From the NCBI RefSeq assembly GCF_004343035.1, contig NZ_SMCQ01000003.1:164754-228753 (forward strand): 64,000 nucleotides of DNA. Direction: 5' to 3'. The position numbers and the translations under genes are program-made. Source of the DNA: Longibaculum muris (lineage in GTDB: Bacteria; Bacillota_I; Bacilli_A; Erysipelotrichales; Coprobacillaceae). The stretch's first letter is position 1; each line of letters starts with the position of its first letter. Positions 9,757 to 18,317 of this stretch are shown piece by piece. The notes under the pieces were generated by a model. That model worked only from the letters and a program-made list of their open reading frames with translations, was not told where the DNA came from and did no database searches.

Positions 9757-10461
9757 TTAAATTTCTCGCATATAAGATTGAATCGCATCATCAATAATTT
9801 CTTTATTCATTGCTGATGTTGGAACACAATCCCCATTATCCATTCCTAACTCGCCATTTCTGACAACTGAAATATATTCCATGTTTACAAAATAATTAGG
9901 ATGCATTGGAAAGAAATGATGTTGATTCATCAATTCTTGCTGGATTTTCTTGAAATTCTCAAAATGTCCTTTAAAACGACGATCCTCTGTGACTACTTCT
10001 AAACCATCATTATTAATAACAATATACATAATTTCTGAAGGTAGAAAATCATGAGTTTTACCATTATCTAAATGAAATAATATATGATAATGCAATTTCT
10101 TATAAATCATCAAAGCTCTTTTAAATTCATAATCAAATAATTTCTCTTGTGGCTTTAAAACCATCTGGAATCCATAAGCCCTAAATCCTTCATGCATATA
10201 ACGATAATCCTCACACACATAAATCAATAGACACGCAGGATTCTTTTCATGAATCATTCTCCCTAGTTCAAAACCATTTCTCCCATTAATGACTCCTCCT
10301 AAATAAGCAAGATCAAAATTTTCTTTCTCAATTCGACGAGCAATCCCCACAGTATCAGTGTAGCTTTCAATAATAATTTCTTCATCACAAGGATAACTGC
10401 GAATTGTCTTAACCATATGGTCTACAAATTCTTCACTTTGTTCACAAATTAATATCTTCAT
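9757..10461 (-). CDS. LytTR-family response regulator with a degenerate (pseudo) receiver
   Basis: The 234-residue protein has an N-terminal CheY-like fold (about 1-115) and a C-terminal LytTR DNA-binding domain (about 135-230; FLPSEIMYI, HPNYFVNM). In LytTR regulators the receiver aspartate follows the pattern DLxxLDI; here it is DLAYLGG, so the phospho-acceptor is glycine 55. The N-terminal acidic pair is E7-Q8 instead of DD, and the usual Ser/Thr before the switch strand is cysteine (IYVCED). The conserved Lys-Pro (LKPQEK) remains. No histidine kinase gene is nearby. It is divergent from an ABC exporter operon, its likely target, and probably works without phosphorylation. Confidence 0.85.
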   Translation of the reverse strand: MKILICEQSEEFVDHMVKTIRSYPCDEEIIIESYTDTVGIARRIEKENFDLAYLGGVINGRNGFELGRMIHEKNPACLLIYVCEDYRYMHEGFRAYGFQMVLKPQEKLFDYEFKRALMIYKKLHYHILFHLDNGKTHDFLPSEIMYIVINNDGLEVVTEDRRFKGHFENFKKIQQELMNQHHFFPMHPNYFVNMEYISVVRNGELGMDNGDCVPTSAMNKEIIDDAIQSYMREI

Positions 10462-10519
10462 ATATTACTAGCCTCCCTTATCATCTCTATTTTACTACAA
10501 AATCTGACAAAAAAAATGC

Positions 10520-10580
10520 CACTTTTCGGTCAATATGTGCACTTTTTACGCTTTTATCTATTTTTCTTTCACTTTTTATG
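10520..10580 (+). promoter_or_regulatory. Three CACTTTT direct repeats, candidate LytTR operator
   Basis: CACTTTT occurs at 10520-10526, 10540-10546 and 10570-10576. The first two are 20 bases apart, about two helical turns, and the last two share the longer core CACTTTTTAYG. LytTR proteins usually bind paired direct repeats upstream of activated promoters. No strong -35 box is visible before the exporter operon, which would suit activation. Assignment is inference. Confidence 0.45.
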
Positions 10581-10615
10581 TATTTTATAACCAACAAAAT
10601 ACAAGGAGGTTAGCT

Positions 10616-11458
10616 ATGCAAAGCAATAAATCATTATGGTTTCCTTTTCTTCATAAAGAAAAAATCTTGCTTATTTTCATTGTTTTTATTCTTATTAATA
10701 TCAGTATTTATACAACTTTTCAAAATTCTATTTTTTCTTATGCCAATTATGATGTGAATTATCCCAATGCTGGTTTAGAATTTTTCTATTATATCTATTG
10801 TATTGGGGTGAATCCTTTCTTTTTTATTTTATTGATGTTATTGTTGCCAAATCTCGTCAGTTATGACTTTTTAAACATGCATCAAAATCATCATGCTTAT
10901 ATGATTGAAACAAGAATCAATAAAAAACAATATTATTTTGATATTTTTAAAAAGAATATCTTGATGACTTTTATTGTTATGTTGGTGATTCAAGGACTTA
11001 TGGCACTGATTATTCACTTTTTTTACTTACCTATTCATTTTAATATGATGAATTATCCTATTGATTATTACTGTACAACTCAAGTCCTTGCACATAATGA
11101 ACTCATTAGTTTTATTTTCTTTCTCATCTTCACTGCTTTAGGTTACAGTATTGTTTCTAGTCTTGTTTTCTCACTTCAAATCATCATTACCAATAAATAT
11201 ATCTATCGCTGTTTTGGTGTTATCTTTGGTATCCTTTTAGTGCTCATTCCAGCGCTTATTCAAGGTTATTTACCCATTCCTGAAGCTGCTTTTCTTCTCC
11301 AAATTAATAATCTAGTCGCTATTGGCATGGAAAATGTTCGGGTGAATCCATTTGGTTTATCCAATCTTTCTCTTTATTTTATCAGTGCTTTACTTTATAG
11401 TCTGCTTTCCATTATTTGTTTTGAAATTTTTATAAAGAGGAGACAAATCAATGATTAG
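10616..11458 (+). CDS. ABC transporter membrane subunit (ABC-2-like)
   Basis: The 280-residue protein is very hydrophobic, with about six membrane segments: one near residues 18-37, several between 60 and 230, and a last one near the C-terminus (FISALLYSLLSIICFEIFI). An earlier in-frame ATG at 10535 has no ribosome binding site, whereas the ATG at 10616 follows AAGGAGG with good spacing. The gene overlaps the next one by 8 bases and is followed by another membrane protein and an ABC ATPase. It is therefore probably a permease of an exporter of the antimicrobial-peptide or lantibiotic-immunity style. The substrate cannot be read from the sequence. Confidence 0.75.
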   Translation: MQSNKSLWFPFLHKEKILLIFIVFILINISIYTTFQNSIFSYANYDVNYPNAGLEFFYYIYCIGVNPFFFILLMLLLPNLVSYDFLNMHQNHHAYMIETRINKKQYYFDIFKKNILMTFIVMLVIQGLMALIIHFFYLPIHFNMMNYPIDYYCTTQVLAHNELISFIFFLIFTALGYSIVSSLVFSLQIIITNKYIYRCFGVIFGILLVLIPALIQGYLPIPEAAFLLQINNLVAIGMENVRVNPFGLSNLSLYFISALLYSLLSIICFEIFIKRRQIND

Positions 11459-11948
11459 AAAGTTTTATCATTTATTAGATTATCGTTTAGTGGTTTTACT
11501 GATTGGCATGTTATTGGCTTCACCAATCTTATGTGGCAAAAATACTTATACTATTTGTTTAATCTATTCACATTATTTAACTGTCTATATGAACAATATT
11601 TTTCTATTGATGACTTATCAATTGGCTTATCGTTTTAATAGTTTACATGCTTTTATGTTACTTAGAATTGGTGAAAAAAAATATTATCAAATGACTTATT
11701 TTTCACTTATTCTACTTGGTTTACTTTATACCTTTATGATTTATATAAGTTACTATTTTTTCTTTGGAGCTATTGAAATACAAAGTCTTTATATCACTGT
11801 TATTTATATGTTACTTAATATCATTGTTGTTTGTATAGAAAATACCATTATTTATTTACAAATTGGTCAAAAAAAGAATTTCCTTTATTTAGCTTTACCG
11901 ATTTTCATTAATTTCTTATTTCATATTTTATTTAGTCAATTATTTTAG
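11451..11948 (+). CDS. Small integral membrane protein of ABC exporter operon
   Basis: The 165 residues contain about five hydrophobic segments (for example LVVLLIGMLLASPIL near 14-28, YFSLILLGLLYTFMIYISYYFFF near 83-105, and IYMLLNIIVVCI). It begins at an ATG inside the end of the previous gene, 9 bases after GGAG, and ends 9 bases before the ATPase gene. I do not recognise a named family. Position and hydrophobicity suggest a second, short permease subunit that pairs with the 280-residue one. It has no sequence resemblance that I can see to its larger neighbour. Confidence 0.7.
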   Translation: MIRKFYHLLDYRLVVLLIGMLLASPILCGKNTYTICLIYSHYLTVYMNNIFLLMTYQLAYRFNSLHAFMLLRIGEKKYYQMTYFSLILLGLLYTFMIYISYYFFFGAIEIQSLYITVIYMLLNIIVVCIENTIIYLQIGQKKNFLYLALPIFINFLFHILFSQLF

Positions 11949-11957
11949 GAGGTCAAT

Positions 11958-12584
11958 ATGTTAGAAATATCAAAACTAAACAAATCATTTCATAAACATT
12001 CGGTTTTAAAAGATTTAGATTTAAAGATTGAAGATGGGGACTTTATTTATATTCATGGCATTAATGGTTCTGGGAAATCAACTTTATTTAAATTAATTTG
12101 TCATATTCTTGAAGCTGATACAGGTTGTATTGTCATGGATGAAGATGTGCATATAGGAGCCTTGATTGAAAATCCAGGTTTCTTAGAAAATGAAACTTTA
12201 TTATTTAATTTACGTTTTTTAGCCTCTTTAAAACATCATTTTGATGAAACCCATGTTGCCAGATTATGTACACTTTTTCAACTTGATTTATATAGTCCGA
12301 TTAAGATGAAAAACTATTCTTTAGGGATGCGTCAAAAGGCGGGAATTATTCAAGCTATTATGGAGAATCAAAATCTTATTTTATTAGATGAACCTACCCG
12401 TGGTCTTGATTTTGAGTCAGTAAAGATTTTTTGTCAGTTAGTTAATGATTTACATGAACAAGGCAAAACAATTATAATTGCTGCTCATGATTATTTAACT
12501 GACATTCATTATCAAACTATCTATCAACTTAAAAATGGACAAATCATCCAAGATCAAGACTTTAAAAATCATTATTCTTTATAG
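11958..12584 (+). CDS. ABC transporter ATP-binding protein
   Basis: A 208-residue nucleotide-binding subunit. The Walker A motif is GINGSGKST (about residues 34-42), the signature is YSLGMRQKAG (about 121-130), Walker B is LILLDEPTRGLD (about 142-153), and the H-loop is AAHD. The ATG follows AGGAGGTCAAT. With the two membrane proteins upstream and one downstream it would power a small exporter. Its 3' end overlaps the next gene by 50 bases in a different frame. The compact size is typical of peptide or bacteriocin-immunity ABC ATPases. Substrate unknown. Confidence 0.9.
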   Translation: MLEISKLNKSFHKHSVLKDLDLKIEDGDFIYIHGINGSGKSTLFKLICHILEADTGCIVMDEDVHIGALIENPGFLENETLLFNLRFLASLKHHFDETHVARLCTLFQLDLYSPIKMKNYSLGMRQKAGIIQAIMENQNLILLDEPTRGLDFESVKIFCQLVNDLHEQGKTIIIAAHDYLTDIHYQTIYQLKNGQIIQDQDFKNHYSL

Positions 12585-13005
12585 TCTATTGATTTTCTTT
12601 CTTTATCCACTCTATCAAGACATTCTATCCAAACTTATTTTCCATTATTCTCAAATAGACTTCCGTTATCTCATCTTTATGAGTATTCAAATCTTTTGGT
12701 GTTATCTCCTTTATCAAATTGTTTATCAATATATATGTTTATATACTTTTATGAGAATCAGATTATCAAAAAGTGAATGTTATGCTATATTGCTAAAACA
12801 AGTAAGCTTATATTTATGTTTCTACATTATTCTACATACTTTGATATTCTTTGTTATTTCTCAACAAATTCCCTTAAATATGCTTATTTTCAACCTCATT
12901 ATTCAGCTATTTAGCTTCATTATTGTCTTGAATTTACAAAAATTTTGGAATTATAGTTACATTTTTATTATATTTATAATACTTTTGTGTCATTTTATTG
13001 TATAA
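12535..13005 (+). CDS. Hydrophobic membrane protein overlapping the ABC ATPase gene
   Basis: A 156-residue protein with about five hydrophobic stretches (ILYSLLIFFLYPLY, YLIFMSIQIFWCYLLYQIV, YLCFYIILHTLIFFVI, FNLIIQLFSFIIVL, YIFIIFIILLCHFIV). The only ATG in a suitable place is 12535, which lies inside the ATPase gene, giving a 50-base overlap; no clear ribosome binding site precedes it, so translation may be coupled or may start a little later at a non-ATG codon. Composition resembles the other two membrane subunits. Function not recognised; it is likely part of the exporter. Confidence 0.6.
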   Translation: MDKSSKIKTLKIIILYSLLIFFLYPLYQDILSKLIFHYSQIDFRYLIFMSIQIFWCYLLYQIVYQYICLYTFMRIRLSKSECYAILLKQVSLYLCFYIILHTLIFFVISQQIPLNMLIFNLIIQLFSFIIVLNLQKFWNYSYIFIIFIILLCHFIV

Positions 13006-13031
13006 TAAAAATAGAAAAGCGAGGAATGAAC

Positions 13032-13217
13032 ATGGATAACAATATTGATAAAGCCAATGATTTGGTTTATAGCACTTTAAATCTTTTAAGAACATTAGAA
13101 AACCAAGATATTGATTTAAAAGAAAAAGAGGAATTCTTAAAAGCAATGGATACTTTAGAAGAAGTAAGACATCTTTTATATGAATTACGTAATGAAAGAA
13201 AGCTAGAGATGGCATAA
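13032..13217 (+). CDS. Small acidic helical protein, unknown
   Basis: A 61-residue charged protein (rich in Leu, Glu, Asp and Asn) that looks entirely alpha-helical, with leucine spacing suited to a coiled coil: NLLRTLENQDIDLKEK followed by ALMDTLEEVRHLL-like heptads. No membrane segment. The frame is open further upstream, but the ATG at 13032 follows GCGAGGAATG-type Shine-Dalgarno sequence and gives the natural N-terminus MDNNIDKAND. It ends directly at a strong bidirectional terminator. I do not recognise the family; a small regulatory or adaptor protein is possible. Confidence 0.65.
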   Translation: MDNNIDKANDLVYSTLNLLRTLENQDIDLKEKEEFLKAMDTLEEVRHLLYELRNERKLEMA

Positions 13218-13243
13218 AACGTACGCTTAGGCGTACGTTTTAT
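13216..13243. terminator. Bidirectional intrinsic terminator
   Basis: The stem AAAACGTACGC / GCGTACGTTTT with a TTAG loop has A and T tracts on both sides. It lies between the convergent stop codons at 13217 (plus) and 13240 (minus), so it can end both transcripts. Confidence 0.92.
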
Positions 13244-14163
13244 TTTGTATATAAATCAATAAAATTAAAAACTGTTGAATAATAAGTTGATTCATCAACT
13301 GAACAGCTATTAGCATGTTTTGCTCCTTCAACAATAAGTTTTTGTTTAGGACAAGTTGCAGCTTGATACAATTCATCAAGCATGCTAAAAGGCACAAAAT
13401 GATCTTCACGCCCATGGATAAAAAGCATTGGCGTTTGACTCTTTTTGACTTGTTCAATAGGTTGAACATCTTCTAAATAATAACCAGCTCGAACTTTTGT
13501 CACCAGACTAGCCATATGCATAGCCAACTCACTTTCAATTTCAGGCATATCTATATGTGATTTAAAAATATCCCAAACACTCGTATAACCACAATCCTCA
13601 ATAATTGCTTTTACTGCCTGAGGGAGTTTTTCTCCAGCCACATTCATCACTGTTGCTCCTCCCATAGAAACACCATATAAAACAATCTTAGCATTTTGAT
13701 TCTTCAAAAGAATATAATCAATCCACTTTAAAATATCTAAACGATCATCCCAGCCCATCCCAATATAATCACCTTCACTTAAACCATGTCCTCTTAAATC
13801 AGGAATCAACAAATTATAACCCTGTTTATAAAATTTTTTAATTGGTGCAATAATACTTGCGCCATCACCGCGATAACCATGTACCATAATCACATAGATG
13901 GGATGATCTTGTTCTATAAAATAACCATGAAGCTGTAAATGATCATCACTTTCAATAGAAACATTAACACTTTTTTCATTGAGCCAAAGTCTTGAAGCTT
14001 GTTCAACATCTTCATTTGTTTCTATTTTTTCTGAGATATTATGTTTGGCATAGGGATTGAGTGTATAATCATAAAGGTAATTTCCTACATATAAAGCTAA
14101 ACAGCTTAAAACAATCAAACAAAAAACACTTATAAACACAATAACTTTAACAGCTTTTTTCAT
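13240..14163 (-). CDS. Membrane-anchored alpha/beta hydrolase
   Basis: The 307-residue protein starts with an N-terminal membrane anchor or uncleaved signal (VIVFISVFCLIVLSCLALYVG, about 7-27). The rest is a serine hydrolase domain on the outer face: oxyanion region VHGYRGDG near 95, nucleophile elbow GVSMGG near 168, an acid in IHGREDHFVP and the catalytic histidine in KHANS. These match the YqkD/FrsA-like alpha/beta hydrolase group. It faces the flavin reductase gene across a 75-base divergent promoter region. Substrate not predictable; esterase or peptidase activity is possible. Confidence 0.88.
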   Translation of the reverse strand: MKKAVKVIVFISVFCLIVLSCLALYVGNYLYDYTLNPYAKHNISEKIETNEDVEQASRLWLNEKSVNVSIESDDHLQLHGYFIEQDHPIYVIMVHGYRGDGASIIAPIKKFYKQGYNLLIPDLRGHGLSEGDYIGMGWDDRLDILKWIDYILLKNQNAKIVLYGVSMGGATVMNVAGEKLPQAVKAIIEDCGYTSVWDIFKSHIDMPEIESELAMHMASLVTKVRAGYYLEDVQPIEQVKKSQTPMLFIHGREDHFVPFSMLDELYQAATCPKQKLIVEGAKHANSCSVDESTYYSTVFNFIDLYTK

Positions 14164-14238
14164 AGTATACCTCCCCCTATCGGCTATAATTTTATCTTCT
14201 ATTATGCTATAATATAAACATAATAGGAGGTTAGAAAA

Positions 14239-14742
14239 ATGGCATTTGTAAAAATTGATATTAAGGATTTAAAAATGAATCCATTTGTAGCCATTGGTAA
14301 AGAATGGATGTTGATTACTGCTGGTGATGAAAATCAAGTCAATACAATGACAGCTTCTTGGGGTGGCATGGGTGTACTTTGGAATAAAGATGTTGTTACT
14401 GCTTATATCCGTCCACAACGCTATACCAAAGAATTTGTTGATTCTCAAGATTGTTTCTCATTATCTTTTTTTGATGGATATAAAAAAGAACTTTCTTTAT
14501 TAGGAACAGTTTCAGGACGTGATCAAAATAAGATTGAAGATGTTGATTTTCATATCACATATCTAGATAATGTTCCGACTTTCCAAGAAGCAAAACTTGT
14601 CTTTATCGTTGAAAAGCTCTACGCTGATACAATCAAACCAGAATGTTTTATTGATCATACAATTGATGAACAATGTTATCCACAAAAAGATTATCACATC
14701 ATGTATATTGCTAAAATTAAAAGTGTTTATGTCCAAGAATAA
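14239..14742 (+). CDS. Flavin reductase-like FMN-binding protein
   Basis: A 167-residue protein of the flavin reductase / flavoredoxin type (split-barrel FMN-binding fold). The N-terminal part WMLITAGDENQVNTMTASWGGMG with later VTAYIRPQRYTKEF and CFSLSFF matches the usual FMN-binding strand pattern. The ATG follows AGGAGG. A -10 like TATAAT lies 25-30 bases upstream. It would use FMN to pass electrons in redox reactions; the partner is unknown. It is monocistronic, convergent with the acetyltransferase gene. Confidence 0.87.
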   Translation: MAFVKIDIKDLKMNPFVAIGKEWMLITAGDENQVNTMTASWGGMGVLWNKDVVTAYIRPQRYTKEFVDSQDCFSLSFFDGYKKELSLLGTVSGRDQNKIEDVDFHITYLDNVPTFQEAKLVFIVEKLYADTIKPECFIDHTIDEQCYPQKDYHIMYIAKIKSVYVQE

Positions 14743-14796
14743 GGCATAAACCTTTTTTATTACTTATTTATTTTATCCATATATGTAAGTTATAGA

Positions 14797-15204
14797 CTAT
14801 CGAGTTAAGAAAATTTGCATCCCACTTCCTGAAAAATCATCAGGAATCTTATGAAAACCACAATTTTCATAAAAACTTTCTTTTCCCTTTGCGGCAATTA
14901 AACAAACAGATGCACGTGATTCCATCATATCATAAGCCAAATGCAATAATTGTTCAATCATGTCATGTCCAATTCCTTGTCTTTGATAATTTGGATGAAC
15001 AATAACATCAACTATAAAATCATAAGTTCCATCACCAATTAACCTTGCCATAGCAATACACTTATCATAATCATAAACACTTATGATAGCTAAACTATTT
15101 TTTAGCATAGTTGATATTTGTTTAGCTTCAAAAGTTTTCCATTTTACACTTTTTCTTAATTCATTAACGTCTTTTATTGTTATATAGTCTCGATACTGAT
15201 ACAT
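14797..15204 (-). CDS. GNAT family N-acetyltransferase
   Basis: A 135-residue acetyltransferase. The acetyl-CoA binding motif A is visible in VDVIVHPNYQRQGIGHDMIEQLL (Q/R-x-x-G-x-G), and the end CGFHKIPDD is typical of the family. The ATG follows TTGGAGG. It begins 32 bases after the ABC-F gene on the same strand and is probably co-transcribed with it. Substrate unknown; small-molecule amine acetylation is the family norm. Confidence 0.88.
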   Translation of the reverse strand: MYQYRDYITIKDVNELRKSVKWKTFEAKQISTMLKNSLAIISVYDYDKCIAMARLIGDGTYDFIVDVIVHPNYQRQGIGHDMIEQLLHLAYDMMESRASVCLIAAKGKESFYENCGFHKIPDDFSGSGMQIFLTR

Positions 15205-15236
15205 AATAAACCTCCAATTAAGAAAAAAATGAAAGC

Positions 15237-16838
15237 CTAAGCTCCCATCTTCTCTTTATATTCTAAATATTCATCAAATGTAGATAGACGATCAATACAT
15301 CCATCAGTTGTGAATTCAATAACTCTATTTGCAACTGTTTGAACAAATTGATGGTCATGCGAAGCAAATAAAATATTTTCTTTAAAACGCATAAGACCTT
15401 CATTTAAAGCTTGAATTGATTCAAGATCCAAATGGTTTGTTGGTTCATCAAGAATTAAGACATTACAGTTAGCCATCATCATTTTTGCTAACATACATCT
15501 GACCTTTTCTCCTCCTGATAAAACATTCGCTTTCTTTAATGCTTCTTCACCAGAGAATAAAACACGTCCTAACCAGCCTCTTAAATCTTGGTCATACACA
15601 TCACCAACTGCATATTGTCTTAACCAATCAACTAATGTTAAATCACAGTCATCAAAATATTCATTATTATCTTTAGGGAAATAAGATTGAGAAGTTGTCA
15701 CACCCCATTGGAATGTTCCTTCATAATCCTCAATTTCACCAGTAATAATCTTAAAGAATGTTGTTACTGCTAATTCATTATCAGAAACAAAAGCCACTTT
15801 ATCTTTAGGTGAAATAGAAAAACTAACATTATTTAAAATCTTTTCCCCATTAAGTTCATAAGATAAACCTTCCACATTTAAAACAATATTTCCCACTTCA
15901 CGATCAGGGGTAAACCCAATAAAAGGATATCTTCTTAGTGATGGTTTAATATCTACCATTTCTAAGTTATCTAATAATTTTTTACGAGATGTTGCTTGTT
16001 TTGCTTTAGAAGCATTGGCACTAAAACGAGCAATAAATTCTTCTAATTCTTTTTTCTTTGCTTCGGCTTTTTTATTAATTTCTTTTGCTTGTTTTAACAT
16101 CATTTGTGAATATTCATACCAGAAATCATAGTTTCCAACATATAATTGAATTTTACTATAATCAATATCTGCAATATGTGTACAAACTTTATTTAAGAAA
16201 TGTCTATCATGGGAAACAACAATCACTGTATTTGGGAAGTTTAATAAAAAGTTTTCTAACCAATTGATACTTTTTAAATCTAAGTGGTTTGTTGGTTCGT
16301 CCAATAATAAAACATCAGGATTTCCAAATAAAGCTTGAGCAAGTAAAACTTTTACTTTTTGTTGATCCCCTAATTCTTTCATTAATAAATGATGAAATTC
16401 ACCACTAACCCCTAATCCATTTAATAAGATTTCAGCATCAGTTTCTGCATTCCAGCCATCCATTTCCATGAATTCACCTTCTAATTCAGCTAATTCCAAG
16501 CCGTCCTCATCATTAAAATCAGGTTTGCTATATAATTCTTCTTTTCTTTGCATAATTTCATATAAACGCTTATTTCCCATTAAAACCGTTTTAATGACTT
16601 CTTCTTCTTCATACGCAAAGTGATCTTGTTTTAATACAGACAATCTTTGTCCAGGCGTCATCACAACTTCACCTTTATTAGGCTCAATTTCACCAGATAA
16701 TATTTTTAAAAATGTTGATTTCCCAGCTCCATTTGCCCCAATAATTCCATAACAATTTCCTTCTGTAAATTGAATAGAAACATTTTCAAATAAAGCCCGA
16801 TCACCATATCTTAATGTTACATTTTGTGTTGATATCAT
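15237..16838 (-). CDS. ABC-F family ATPase, YkpA/YbiT-like
   Basis: A 533-residue soluble protein with two tandem ATPase domains: Walker A GANGAGKST near residue 40, the first Walker B LLLDEPTNHLDLKS, then a charged linker, a second nucleotide-binding region (AFVSDNELAVTT in place of a canonical Walker A) and second signature LSGGEKVR with LILDEPTNHLDLES. Such ABC-F proteins act on the ribosome rather than in membranes. The second Walker A is degenerate, known in YbiT/YkpA relatives. A frame open to 16880 would start upstream of the predicted transcription start, so the ATG at 16838, after GGAGAA, was chosen. Confidence 0.92.
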   Translation of the reverse strand: MISTQNVTLRYGDRALFENVSIQFTEGNCYGIIGANGAGKSTFLKILSGEIEPNKGEVVMTPGQRLSVLKQDHFAYEEEEVIKTVLMGNKRLYEIMQRKEELYSKPDFNDEDGLELAELEGEFMEMDGWNAETDAEILLNGLGVSGEFHHLLMKELGDQQKVKVLLAQALFGNPDVLLLDEPTNHLDLKSINWLENFLLNFPNTVIVVSHDRHFLNKVCTHIADIDYSKIQLYVGNYDFWYEYSQMMLKQAKEINKKAEAKKKELEEFIARFSANASKAKQATSRKKLLDNLEMVDIKPSLRRYPFIGFTPDREVGNIVLNVEGLSYELNGEKILNNVSFSISPKDKVAFVSDNELAVTTFFKIITGEIEDYEGTFQWGVTTSQSYFPKDNNEYFDDCDLTLVDWLRQYAVGDVYDQDLRGWLGRVLFSGEEALKKANVLSGGEKVRCMLAKMMMANCNVLILDEPTNHLDLESIQALNEGLMRFKENILFASHDHQFVQTVANRVIEFTTDGCIDRLSTFDEYLEYKEKMGA

Positions 16839-16871
16839 GTATATATTTCTCCTTTTTTGCAAGTCCATTCT

Positions 16872-16899
16872 ATTATACATGTTTCTAAGTTTTTTTCAA
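16872..16899 (-). promoter_or_regulatory. Sigma-A promoter of the ABC-F gene
   Basis: TTGAAA (16894-16899), 16-base spacer, TATAAT (16872-16877). The predicted start near 16865 rules out an upstream start codon at 16880. Confidence 0.75.
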
Positions 16900-16911
16900 C
16901 ATATTATAAGA

Positions 16912-16940
16912 TAAAAAGAAGTTGTATTAAAACAACTTCT
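16912..16940 (-). terminator. Terminator after the GH4 gene
   Basis: Perfect 9-bp stem AGAAGTTGT / ACAACTTCT with a six-base loop, followed on the minus strand by TTTTTATCTT. It ends the alpha-glucoside PTS operon. Confidence 0.85.
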
Positions 16941-16968
16941 AACTTTATATAAGGGAGGTTAAAATATT

Positions 16969-18300
16969 TTATTTATAAAACTTTGGATTCCAATAATCCT
17001 TATTTAATTCTAAGAAATCATCTAAAACTTCTTTTCCTTTACGATATGAAGGAACCGTTTTATTTAGTAAAATAGCTTGTAATGCTTTATCATATGAACC
17101 TTCTAAACAAGCTTCAACAGCTAATTTTTCATAACCCTTTTGAGCTTCCATTAAAGATTTATGGAATTGAGGAATATATCCAACAGCAACTGGTTCTACC
17201 CCTGATGCTCCTACATAACAAGGAACTTCCACAACAGCATCATGATTAAAATTACCAATCGCTCCATTATTCATAACATTTACAATAAATCTTTCACGCT
17301 TATCATTAATAATAGAACTTGCTAAATCAACAATATAATTACCATGTACACCTGAAATCAAATATGAATCTTTTGCTGATTGAGTTTCGATAACACGTTT
17401 ACATTCTTGATAAACTGTTATTTCACGTCCGGCTAATACTGAATCTGCACGAGTAAACTCATGATCAAATTGTTCCATCATTTCATCATGGAAATAATAA
17501 TATTGTAAATAACATAATGGCATAAAGTCTGGATAAGCCTTAAATCCTTTAATGACATTATTAAATGTTTTAAACCAATAGTCATCTAATTTTCCAGCAT
17601 CTTGTGAAGCACTTAATCCTGTCACTTTTCCTGATAAAACATCTTCTCTTAATTGTGGTAAAAGATCTTCACCTTTTTTATTATAGATATTTGTATACCA
17701 ACCAAAATGATTTAAACCAAAATATTTAAAAGTTAAATCTTTTTCATCATATCCTAAATAAGCTGCAACTTGTTCTTGTTGTGAAATTGGCATATCACAA
17801 ATACACAACATTTTAGCTTGTGGATAAGTACGATAAACTGCTTCTGATACCATTGCTTCTGGATTTGAATAATTTAATAACCAAGCATTAGGACAAACTT
17901 CTAAAGCTGTTTTAACAATTTCTAAAATTGCTGGAATTGTTCTTAAGGCAAAAGCAAATCCCCCTAGACCACAAGTTTCTTGTCCAATTAATCCATGTTT
18001 ATAACATGTATGTTCATCAACTGCTCTTTGTTCATTTCTTCCTGGTCGAATTTGAATAAAGACATAATCAGCCCCAGTTAATGCTTCTTTTAAATCAGTT
18101 GTCCAACTTGTTTTAATATCTGGGCGATGTTCACTCATATAAATTCTATTAAATTCACCCATATGATAAACACGATCATATTCAATATCATGTAAACATA
18201 ATTCTGACATTTTGATTTCATCTGCTTTAGCTGTTAAAGCAGCTAAAATTCCTGGTGTATGTGTTGATCCTGCTCCAATAATAACAAATTTATTTCCCAT
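16969..18300 (-). CDS. GH4 6-phospho-alpha-glucosidase-type glycosidase
   Basis: Glycoside hydrolase family 4 enzymes use NAD+ and a divalent metal to cleave PTS-imported phosphodisaccharides. The 443 residues begin with the Rossmann loop IIGAGSTHTPGIL; the segment GQETCGLGGFAFALR and LNYSNPEAM are family landmarks. The metal-binding motif reads CDMP (in CICDMPIS); in characterised GH4 members CDMP marks 6-phospho-alpha-glucosidases such as MalH and GlvA. It is the last gene of the operon, 17 bases after the EIICB gene. The neighbouring ChbG-like deacetylase leaves open an amino-sugar substrate. Confidence 0.9.
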   Translation of the reverse strand: MGNKFVIIGAGSTHTPGILAALTAKADEIKMSELCLHDIEYDRVYHMGEFNRIYMSEHRPDIKTSWTTDLKEALTGADYVFIQIRPGRNEQRAVDEHTCYKHGLIGQETCGLGGFAFALRTIPAILEIVKTALEVCPNAWLLNYSNPEAMVSEAVYRTYPQAKMLCICDMPISQQEQVAAYLGYDEKDLTFKYFGLNHFGWYTNIYNKKGEDLLPQLREDVLSGKVTGLSASQDAGKLDDYWFKTFNNVIKGFKAYPDFMPLCYLQYYYFHDEMMEQFDHEFTRADSVLAGREITVYQECKRVIETQSAKDSYLISGVHGNYIVDLASSIINDKRERFIVNVMNNGAIGNFNHDAVVEVPCYVGASGVEPVAVGYIPQFHKSLMEAQKGYEKLAVEACLEGSYDKALQAILLNKTVPSYRKGKEVLDDFLELNKDYWNPKFYK

Positions 18301-18317
18301 AATAATATACTCTCCTT

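Noticed and set aside
10535..10615. Longer N-terminus for the ABC permease
   Set aside because: No ribosome binding site before the ATG at 10535, and it would cover the repeat region; the ATG at 10616 follows AAGGAGG.
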